DNA of 5,178 bases from Candidatus Sordicultor aquaticus (GTDB taxonomy: Bacteria > Atribacterota > Atribacteria > Atribacterales > Caldatribacteriaceae), in assembly GCA_018056825.1 (NCBI GenBank), contig JAGPEW010000077.1, forward strand, positions 1 through 5,178. The letters are read 5' to 3'. The notes under the pieces are model-generated. The model ran no database searches, had not been told where the DNA came from, and saw only the letters and a program-made list of their open reading frames with translations. Each line of letters opens with the position of its first letter. Position 1 is the stretch's first letter. Position numbers and translations under genes: made by a program. Of this stretch, positions 1-5,178 are shown piece by piece.

Positions 1-497
1 GGGCCTTAGGTTCTTGTCCTTTTGATGATGAGGGAATTATAACTAAAACCCAAAGGTATCTAGTGGATAAGGGAAGTATAGAAGGTGCCTTATGGGATTT
101 GTGGAGTGCAGCAAAGAGAGGAATTAAACCTACCGGGAATGGTTTTCGTGGTTCCTATCGGGATTTGCCTGAGCCTGGATTTTCCTCTCTGCGGGTTAAA
201 AACGGTTTGCGAGATAGTAGTACTTTAATAGGAGAATTAGAAGAGGGTTTAATAGTAGATAGCGTCTTAGGTTTAGGACAAAGCAATATTGCTTCTGGTT
301 ATTTCTCCTGTAATGTCCAGCTGGGTTTTTATGTTAAAGAAGGAGAAATACAAGGACGAGTAAAAGATGTGATGATCAGCGGGAACGCCTACCAGGCTCT
401 TTTGAATCTTAAGGAAATTTCTCGAAATAGTCGCTGGATAGGGGGGAAGATTTTGCTTCCCTATCTTTTAGTGGAACCAATAGAGATAAATGCCTAA
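1..497 (+). CDS. TldD/PmbA family protein, TldE (PmbA) type, C-terminal part (5' end outside window)
   Basis: This is the 3' end of a TldD/PmbA gene; the frame is open from base 3 (first codon GCC) to the TAA at 495-497, giving 164 visible residues. Family members form TldD/TldE metalloprotease complexes in the cytoplasm that trim peptides such as microcin B17 precursor and the CcdA antitoxin. Visible hallmarks are the FDDEGI segment near the start, the STGN-like PTGNGFR segment about residues 44-50, a GLIVDSVLG stretch, the NIASGYFSCNVQLGFYV core, then GEIQGRVKDVMISGN, which matches the family's conserved beta-rich C-terminal domain. The TldD-type CGK-GQ segment is absent, so I favour the TldE/PmbA half, which lacks the metal site. 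The HExxxH region of TldD would lie upstream and cannot be inspected. A GTG at 63 is internal to the conserved domain and is not the real start. The gene ends 45 bp before ileS and is probably co-transcribed with it. The family is confident; the TldE subtype is likely. Confidence 0.88.
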   Translation, partial: ALGSCPFDDEGIITKTQRYLVDKGSIEGALWDLWSAAKRGIKPTGNGFRGSYRDLPEPGFSSLRVKNGLRDSSTLIGELEEGLIVDSVLGLGQSNIASGYFSCNVQLGFYVKEGEIQGRVKDVMISGNAYQALLNLKEISRNSRWIGGKILLPYLLVEPIEINA

Positions 498-526
498 TTA
501 AGTAGCAAGAGTCTATCAAGAAAAGT

Positions 527-536
527 AGGAAGGTGA
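527..536 (+). promoter_or_regulatory. Ribosome binding site of ileS
   Basis: The sequence AGGAAGGTGA lies 6 bases before the ATG at 543 and pairs well with the 3' end of 16S rRNA through AAGGTGA. It supports the chosen ileS start. The 45-bp gap (498-542) holds nothing else that I can recognise: no convincing promoter boxes, no terminator hairpin and no room for a T-box leader. Confidence 0.75.
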
Positions 537-542
537 AGATTA

Positions 543-3500
543 ATGTTTAAAGTTTTGGGTCAGCTTTCTCAGCTGGCCCAACAAGAGGAAAAAATTTTAG
601 AATTCTGGAAAGATAGAGATATATTTAAGAAGAGTTTAAAGCAGAGAGAAGGATCGCCTCGTTTTACTTTTTACGAAGGTCCTCCTACTACCAATGGTTA
701 TCCCCATGCTGGCCATATTATCGGCCGCAGCATAAAAGATTTAATACCTCGTTATCGGACGATGTGTGGTTATTATGTTCCCCGCCGAGCCGGGTGGGAT
801 ACTCATGGTTTGCCAGTAGAATTAGAAGTAGAAAAAGAATTAGGAATTTCAGGAAAGCCAGATATCGAACGCTATGGAGTAGATAAGTTTAACCAGAAGT
901 GTAAAGAGAGTATTTTTAAATATATTAAAGAATGGGAAAGACTGACCGAGAGATTAGGTATCTGGATGGATTTGGAACATCCCTATATTACCTGTAGTAA
1001 TGAATATATCGAAACTTTGTGGTGGATATTAAAAGAGCTGTGGAATAGAGAATTACTATACCAAGGATATAAAGTTTTACCCTATTGTGCTCGTTGTGGA
1101 ACTTCTCTTTCCAGCCATGAAGTGGCTTTGGGCTACCGAGAAACAGAAGACCCTTCTGTTTACGTTAAATTTGCTATTCAGAATAGAGAAAAAACTTATT
1201 TCTTGGTATGGACTACTACCCCCTGGACTTTGGTAGCTAATGTGGCTTTAGCAGTAGGTAAAAACATTGACTATTTAGAAGTAGTCAATGAGGAAAATGG
1301 CGAGCATTACATACTAAGTGAAGATAGCTTCCATCGATTAGGGATGGAAGAGGTTCCCTATAAAATAGTAAGAAAATATAAAGGAGAGGAATTAGTAGGG
1401 ACAAAATACGAGCCCCTATTGAATTTCTTAATAGCTGAAAAAGGATACGAAGTTTTCTTTGCTGATTTTGTTACCACAGAAGAAGGAACGGGAATAGTAC
1501 ATATAGCTCCAGCTTTTGGTGAAGATGACCTGCGTTTAGCTCAGAGAGAAGGGCTGTCTCTTTTGCAGCCAGTAGGGAGAGATGGGAAGTACGGAGAAGA
1601 AATTACTCCCTGGCAGGGAATGTGGGTAAAAGATGCTGATCCTTTAATTATTGATTATTTAAAAGAAAAAGGTAAATTATTTAAAAAGGAAACTTATCGA
1701 CATTCCTATCCCTTCTGCTGGAGGTGTGACACCCCTCTTCTTTATTATGCTAAGGAAAGCTGGTTTATTAAAACTACTGCTTTTCGAGAAGCACTTTTAG
1801 AAAATAATCAGAAAATTAATTGGTATCCCCCTCATATTAAGGAGGGGAGGTTTGGAGACTTTTTGTCCAATGTAGTAGATTGGGCTCTCTCTCGAGAGAG
1901 ATATTGGGGAACACCTCTCAATATCTGGCAATGTGAAAATTGTGGTTTTCGGGAAGCCATTGGTTCTATAGAAGAGTTAAAAAATAAGTCGCAAGAAAAC
2001 ATAGGAGAAATTGAACTGCATCGCCCCTATGTGGATAGGATTACTTTTTCTTGTCCTCATTGCGGTGGGGTGATGAAAAGAGTACCAGAAGTGATTGACT
2101 GCTGGTTTGATTCTGGAGCAATGTTTGTGGCTCAACTTCATTTTCCCTTTGAAGGTAGAGAAGAGTTTCAAAAAAGCTTTCCTGCTGATTTTATCTGTGA
2201 AGCTATAGATCAAACTCGAGGTTGGTTTTACAGCCTTCATGTTTTGGCTACCATTCTTTTTAATAGCCCGGCATATCGTAATTGTTTAGTTACTGAATTA
2301 GGATTGGATGAAAAAGGGCAAAAAATGAGCAAGCACATAGGCAACGTCGTCAATCCTTGGGATTTAATTGAAAACTATGGAGCCGATGTGGTGCGCTGGT
2401 ATGTTTTTTCTGTTTCTCCTCCCTGGGTGCCTAAGAGATTTGGAAAAGAAGCAATAAGGGGAGTACTTAGTAAATTTTTTGACACCTTGTGGAATGTGAC
2501 TAACTTTTTTATCCTTTATGCTAATATTGATGGATATGAGCCACCAGCCTCTTTTTTACCCTTAGAAAGAAGAACTGTTTTTGACCGATGGATCATATCT
2601 CGCCTGGAAGAACTGATAAGAGAAGTGCGAGAATGTTTAGACTCTTATGAAGTTTCTCGAGCAAGTAAAGCTATAGAAGACTTTGTAGTGGAGGATTTGA
2701 GCAATTGGTACATCAGACGTTCTCGCCGCCGTTTTTGGAAAGCGGAAAAAGATGAGGACAAAGTGAGTGCTTACCACACCCTTTATCAAGTTCTCACCAG
2801 TTTGACTAGACTTCTAGCTCCTTTTGTTCCTGCGACATCGGAGTTGCTCTACCAAACTTTAGAAGCTGATGTCCAGGGAAAGAAAGAAAGTGTTCATTTA
2901 GAGAACTATCCTCAAGTAGAAGGGGAAAACGTAGATAAAGAGTTGCTATCAGCTATGGAAGTGGTAAGGAAACTTACTAATTTAGGTCGTTCAGTTCGCA
3001 ATAAAGTAAATATTAAACTTAGACAGCCTCTTCGCCGGGCAATTTTAGTGGTGCCCAATGAGAAAGAAAGAGACTGGGCTTTTCCTTTTACTTCTATTAT
3101 TCAAGAGGAATTAAATGTTAAAGAGATAGAATGGATTTCTCATCTTCCTGCTGAGGTTACTGTTGTTCTAAAACCTCGGTTCTCTGTTTTAGGCCCTCGT
3201 TATGGTCAAAAAGTGAAAGAAATATCCCGATTATTAAAAAACTTAGAAGAAGATAAAAGCCGTCAGTTTTGGGAAAGCGGAGAAATATCTTTGCTTTTAG
3301 AGGGAGAAAATATTATACTACAGCGAGAAGAAGTGGAGTTAGAATTGCAAGCTAAGGAAGGTCTGGCAGTGGAAAGTGAAGGAGAATATGCGGTTATTTT
3401 AGACACTTCCTTGGACTCAGAGCTTCAGGAAGAAGGAATGGTGAGAGATTTAATCCATACCATCCAGGTTTGGCGTAAAGAAGCTGGTTTAGAAGTAGAA

Positions 3501-3695
3501 GATCGAATTGAATTACAAATTAAAGAAGGAACTGACCCAGAATGGGTAGATTTAATAAAAAAATATAGTTCCCTAATCCAAAGCGAGGTTTTAGCTTCTT
3601 CTCTTTCTTTGTTCAGTGATGGAGGAGGAGAAATGACTAGCAGGGAATGGGAACTAAGTGGTAAAAAATTAGTATTAGCTTTGAGGAGGAGATGA
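543..3695 (+). CDS. ileS: Isoleucyl-tRNA synthetase, eukaryote-like IleRS2 type
   Basis: This cytoplasmic class I synthetase charges tRNA-Ile with isoleucine using ATP and edits valine. At 1050 aa it has normal length for IleRS2. The Rossmann core carries the HIGH-type signature HAGH (55-58) after FYEGPPTTNG, and KMSKH (594-598) in place of KMSKS. The CP1 editing domain shows WTTTPWT (223-229) and GTGIVHIAPAFGEDD (315-329), including His320 and the conserved Asp328/329. Four CxxC pairs (Cys182/185, 392/395, 464/467, 504/507) correspond to the two zinc sites known in Thermus IleRS. The WALSRERYWGTP motif (447-458) and DxxxxWF-DSG region precede KMSKH. The anticodon-binding helical domain covers about 680-850. 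The C-terminal region (about 850-1050) contains the IleRS2-type EEGMVRDLIHTIQVWRKEAGL segment, and the C-terminal zinc finger of IleRS1 is absent. The ATG at 543 follows a good ribosome site. IleRS2 enzymes are usually mupirocin-tolerant, which I infer here. The end overlaps the next gene by 4 bp. Confidence 0.98.
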   Translation: MFKVLGQLSQLAQQEEKILEFWKDRDIFKKSLKQREGSPRFTFYEGPPTTNGYPHAGHIIGRSIKDLIPRYRTMCGYYVPRRAGWDTHGLPVELEVEKELGISGKPDIERYGVDKFNQKCKESIFKYIKEWERLTERLGIWMDLEHPYITCSNEYIETLWWILKELWNRELLYQGYKVLPYCARCGTSLSSHEVALGYRETEDPSVYVKFAIQNREKTYFLVWTTTPWTLVANVALAVGKNIDYLEVVNEENGEHYILSEDSFHRLGMEEVPYKIVRKYKGEELVGTKYEPLLNFLIAEKGYEVFFADFVTTEEGTGIVHIAPAFGEDDLRLAQREGLSLLQPVGRDGKYGEEITPWQGMWVKDADPLIIDYLKEKGKLFKKETYRHSYPFCWRCDTPLLYYAKESWFIKTTAFREALLENNQKINWYPPHIKEGRFGDFLSNVVDWALSRERYWGTPLNIWQCENCGFREAIGSIEELKNKSQENIGEIELHRPYVDRITFSCPHCGGVMKRVPEVIDCWFDSGAMFVAQLHFPFEGREEFQKSFPADFICEAIDQTRGWFYSLHVLATILFNSPAYRNCLVTELGLDEKGQKMSKHIGNVVNPWDLIENYGADVVRWYVFSVSPPWVPKRFGKEAIRGVLSKFFDTLWNVTNFFILYANIDGYEPPASFLPLERRTVFDRWIISRLEELIREVRECLDSYEVSRASKAIEDFVVEDLSNWYIRRSRRRFWKAEKDEDKVSAYHTLYQVLTSLTRLLAPFVPATSELLYQTLEADVQGKKESVHLENYPQVEGENVDKELLSAMEVVRKLTNLGRSVRNKVNIKLRQPLRRAILVVPNEKERDWAFPFTSIIQEELNVKEIEWISHLPAEVTVVLKPRFSVLGPRYGQKVKEISRLLKNLEEDKSRQFWESGEISLLLEGENIILQREEVELELQAKEGLAVESEGEYAVILDTSLDSELQEEGMVRDLIHTIQVWRKEAGLEVEDRIELQIKEGTDPEWVDLIKKYSSLIQSEVLASSLSLFSDGGGEMTSREWELSGKKLVLALRRR
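555..581 (+). other. Strong hairpin early in the ileS coding sequence
   Basis: Bases 555-565 (TTGGGTCAGCT) pair with 571-581 (AGCTGGCCCAA) to give an 11-bp stem with a single G-U wobble (560/576) and a 5-base loop, TTCTC. It begins 12 bases after the first base of the ileS start codon and spans codons 5-13. There is no T-tract after it on either strand, so it is not an intrinsic terminator. It may affect translation initiation of ileS, or it may be a by-product of the repeated Leu/Gln codons in the protein segment LGQLSQLAQ. The structure is seen directly; any function is inference. Confidence 0.5.
3684..3689 (+). promoter_or_regulatory. Ribosome binding site of the LysM/M23 gene, inside ileS
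   Basis: AGGAGG lies inside the last codons of ileS, where it encodes two of the three terminal arginines. It is followed by three consecutive in-frame ATG codons at 3692, 3695 and 3698, at spacings of 2, 5 and 8 bases. The first ATG is too close for efficient initiation, so 3695 or 3698 is the more likely true start. Confidence 0.75.
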
Positions 3696-4825
3696 TGATG
3701 GGGTCAAAGAGGCGATTTTTCTTCCTGTTTCTATTTTTGATCAATGTTTGGGTTTCTACTGCCTGGGCAGAGAGTTATCACGTAGTAGAATCAGGAGATA
3801 CTCTGTGGTCCATATCTCGTCGTTATCAAATACCTCTAGCAAAGCTTCTGCAACTTAATAATCTCACGGAAAAATCTATCCTCCGAGTGGGAATGAAAAT
3901 TAAACTAGAAGAAGGAAGTAGTGAAGCAGTATATCAGGTTAAAGCTGGAGACACTCTGTGGGGAATATCTCGTAAATTTAATATTCCTATTTCTTCTCTT
4001 TTAAAAGCGAATGGTCTATCGGAAAAATCTGTCCTCCGGGTGGGGCAGAAGATTGTTTTACCTTCTTCGGGCAAGGAAAGCGTAACTCTCGCTGCATCAT
4101 CTAGTGTTACTCACATAGTAAAAGAGGGAGAATCTTTGTGGTTGATATCTCGCCTTTATGGAGTGGATATGGATTCCATTATGAAAGCTAATCGTTTGAC
4201 TGCTAATAGCATCCTCTCCATTGGTATGAAACTTACTATTCCTCAGGTGCGTGTTGCTTCTGCTTCAGCAAAAGAGGAGAGCTACGAAGTTTATCGAATA
4301 CAATCTGGAGACACTTTATGGGGAATATCTCGTCGTTATCGAGTTTCCCTCCAAGATTTGATGAGAGTCAACAATCTTAGCGAGAAGAGTACTTTGAAAA
4401 TAGGACAAAGTATTCGTATTCCCTCTTATCTTCCTAAAAGTTATGAGAAGGCGAGTAGTTCTTTTCTCTGGCCCGTTTCTGGCCGAGTTTCTTCCACTTT
4501 TGGTATGCGAGGGGGAAGACTTCACTCTGGGGTTGACATTTTAGCCTCCTCAGGTACGCTAATTAAAGCTTCTCGTAGCGGAGTAGTTTCTTTTAGTGGA
4601 TGGATGAATGGCTATGGTAGAGTAGTAATAGTTGACCATCAGGATGGTTGGCAAACTTTGTATGCTCATAATTCGGTTAATTTGGTTAATAAGGGACAAA
4701 AGGTAAACCAGGGAGATGCCATTGCTCGAGTGGGGATGACAGGAAATGCTACTGCTTACCATGTTCACTTTGAAGTGAGGAAAAGTGGTAAATGTCTTAA
4801 CCCTTTGGATTATTTGAGTAAATAA
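3692..4825 (+). CDS. Secreted peptidoglycan endopeptidase: signal peptide, four LysM repeats, M23 domain
   Basis: This predicted exported cell-wall hydrolase would cleave peptide cross-links in peptidoglycan. Numbering is from the ATG at 3692 (377 aa), although spacing from AGGAGG favours the in-frame ATG at 3695 or 3698. A Sec signal peptide has a basic SKRR start, a hydrophobic core (about 9-23) and a likely cleavage after AWA (Ala26); there is no lipobox Cys, so it is probably not a lipoprotein. Four LysM repeats (about 29-72, 81-124, 140-184, 201-244) bind glycan. The M23/LytM domain (about 257-375) keeps the whole active site: zinc ligands His278 and Asp282 in HSGVD, His359 in HVH, and catalytic His326 (YAHN) and His357. 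It therefore looks catalytically competent, unlike the NlpD/EnvC amidase activators with degenerate sites, although the architecture resembles NlpD. It overlaps ileS by 4 bp (ATGA), suggesting translational coupling. The physiological role (growth, division or daughter separation) cannot be read from the sequence. Confidence 0.95.
   Translation: MMMGSKRRFFFLFLFLINVWVSTAWAESYHVVESGDTLWSISRRYQIPLAKLLQLNNLTEKSILRVGMKIKLEEGSSEAVYQVKAGDTLWGISRKFNIPISSLLKANGLSEKSVLRVGQKIVLPSSGKESVTLAASSSVTHIVKEGESLWLISRLYGVDMDSIMKANRLTANSILSIGMKLTIPQVRVASASAKEESYEVYRIQSGDTLWGISRRYRVSLQDLMRVNNLSEKSTLKIGQSIRIPSYLPKSYEKASSSFLWPVSGRVSSTFGMRGGRLHSGVDILASSGTLIKASRSGVVSFSGWMNGYGRVVIVDHQDGWQTLYAHNSVNLVNKGQKVNQGDAIARVGMTGNATAYHVHFEVRKSGKCLNPLDYLSK
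3776..4423 (+). repeat. Four LysM-encoding repeats within the M23 gene
   Basis: The four copies are anchored by GDTLW (copies 1, 2 and 4) or GESLW (copy 3), at residues 35, 86, 146 and 206. The periods are therefore 51, 60 and 60 residues. Some DNA similarity survives: 3945-3973 and 4305-4333 differ at 2 of 29 bases, and 3867-3891 and 4020-4044 differ at 2 of 25. Copy 3 is the most divergent. The linkers after copies 2 and 3 are rich in Ser, Ala and Lys. This points to internal duplication within the gene. Confidence 0.85.
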
Positions 4826-5178
4826 ATGGAAAGAAAAGAAGCCTGGGATTTATTAAAAAAATACTTGAAGAATCACAATCTTTTAAAACATTGTATAGCT
4901 TGTGAAGTCATTATGCAGTTTTTGGCCCGTCACTGGGGAGAAGACGAAGAGGAATGGGCTTTAGCTGGTCTTTTGCATGATATAGATTATGAGGAAACCA
5001 AAGATAAGCCTACCGAACACGGTAGGAAGGGAGCAAAAATACTTAAAGAAGCAGGTCTCCCTGAGGAAGTCATTAGAGCAGTGGAAGCTCACAATCCACT
5101 CGCCACTGGTGTTGAGCCTGAATCTCCTATAGAAAAATCTCTTTATGCTGTAGACCCGGTGAGTGGCTTTATAGTAGC
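4826..5178 (+). CDS. HD-domain metal-dependent hydrolase, N-terminal part (runs off the right edge)
   Basis: The frame opens with ATG at 4826, directly after the TAA of the LysM/M23 gene, and continues without a stop to the window end (117 complete codons). It begins MERKEAWDLLKKYLKN. The HD-superfamily metal-binding pattern is present: His22 (LLKHC), His51-Asp52 (LLHDIDYEE) and Asp110 (YAVDPVSGF). His65 (TEHG) and His89 (EAHN) sit where extra metal ligands are often found. Similar small proteins of roughly 180-190 aa are annotated as predicted HD hydrolases of unknown substrate; HD enzymes in general act on phosphoesters, often nucleotides. No clear Shine-Dalgarno precedes the start, so translation probably continues from the upstream gene by reinitiation. 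The next ATG (codon 30) would cut off His22, so 4826 is the best start. The superfamily is confident; substrate and role are unknown. Confidence 0.9.
   Translation, partial: MERKEAWDLLKKYLKNHNLLKHCIACEVIMQFLARHWGEDEEEWALAGLLHDIDYEETKDKPTEHGRKGAKILKEAGLPEEVIRAVEAHNPLATGVEPESPIEKSLYAVDPVSGFIV

Noticed and set aside
63..497. Separate 144-aa gene starting at GTG 63
   Set aside because: The same frame is open from base 3 and the upstream residues (FDDEGI and onward) continue the TldD/PmbA domain, so the GTG is an internal valine.
1886..1901. Perfect 16-bp palindrome TCTCTCTCGAGAGAGA
   Set aside because: It encodes the conserved LSRER part of the WALSRERYWG motif of IleRS, and is most simply explained by Leu-Ser-Arg-Glu-Arg codons. 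There is no loop and no neighbouring site.
1977..2240. Minus-strand reading frame of 87 codons inside ileS
   Set aside because: It lies opposite conserved IleRS motifs, has no ribosome site or recognisable domain, and is a shadow of ileS.
4316..4525. Minus-strand reading frame of 69 codons inside the LysM/M23 gene
   Set aside because: It is antisense to LysM 4 and the start of the M23 domain, with low-complexity composition and no support.
4533..4560. Perfect TTGACA -35 box inside the M23 gene as a possible promoter for the HD gene
   Set aside because: The best -10 at proper spacing (TACGCT) matches only 3 of 6 bases, and the hexamer encodes part of the essential Gly-Val-Asp-Ile zinc motif.
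4559..4768. Minus-strand reading frame of 69 codons inside the M23 domain
   Set aside because: It is antisense to the conserved catalytic domain and resembles no known protein.
5009..5026. 7-bp hairpin CCTACCG/CGGTAGG with a 4-base loop
   Set aside because: It lies within the HD coding region over the Lys-Pro-Thr-Glu-His-Gly codons and has no following T-tract, so it is not a terminator; chance is likely.

Overview
This window reads as an ordinary stretch of bacterial housekeeping DNA, densely coded on the plus strand. Two complete genes are flanked by two partial ones: the 3' end of a TldE/PmbA-type gene (1-497), a complete isoleucyl-tRNA synthetase (543-3695), a complete exported LysM/M23 peptidoglycan peptidase (3692-4825), and the 5' part of an HD-domain hydrolase (4826 to the right edge). 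I see no RNA gene, mobile element, CRISPR array, attachment site or origin. No stretch longer than 45 bases lacks a gene.

The organism is a bacterium: the genes are tightly packed with Shine-Dalgarno sites, and there is a peptidoglycan-binding secreted peptidase. The DNA is moderately AT-rich, about 40% GC in lines counted by eye, with many AT-ending codons. The synthetase belongs to the eukaryote-like IleRS2 branch, which is scattered among bacteria, so it does not fix the taxon. The mix of gene types would fit a poorly sampled anaerobic or deep-branching lineage, but that is only a guess. A four-LysM M23 protein with a Sec signal and no lipobox fits either cell-envelope type.

The layout suggests one operon. 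The TldE-like gene and ileS are 45 bp apart with a good ribosome binding site. ileS and the LysM/M23 gene overlap by 4 bp (ATGA). The LysM/M23 stop codon directly abuts the HD gene's start codon (TAA then ATG). No terminator, leader RNA or T-box is visible between genes, so ileS is probably transcribed from a promoter left of the window. The four products (peptide maturation or proteolysis, tRNA charging, cell-wall hydrolysis, putative phosphohydrolysis) do not form an obvious pathway and look like co-expressed growth functions.

I found no convincing undescribed system. The points most worth a second look are a strong perfectly placed hairpin just after the ileS start codon, the IleRS2-type synthetase with an HAGH signature and likely mupirocin tolerance, the triple-ATG start of the peptidase gene behind a ribosome site embedded in the ileS arginine tail, and DNA-level similarity between LysM repeats.
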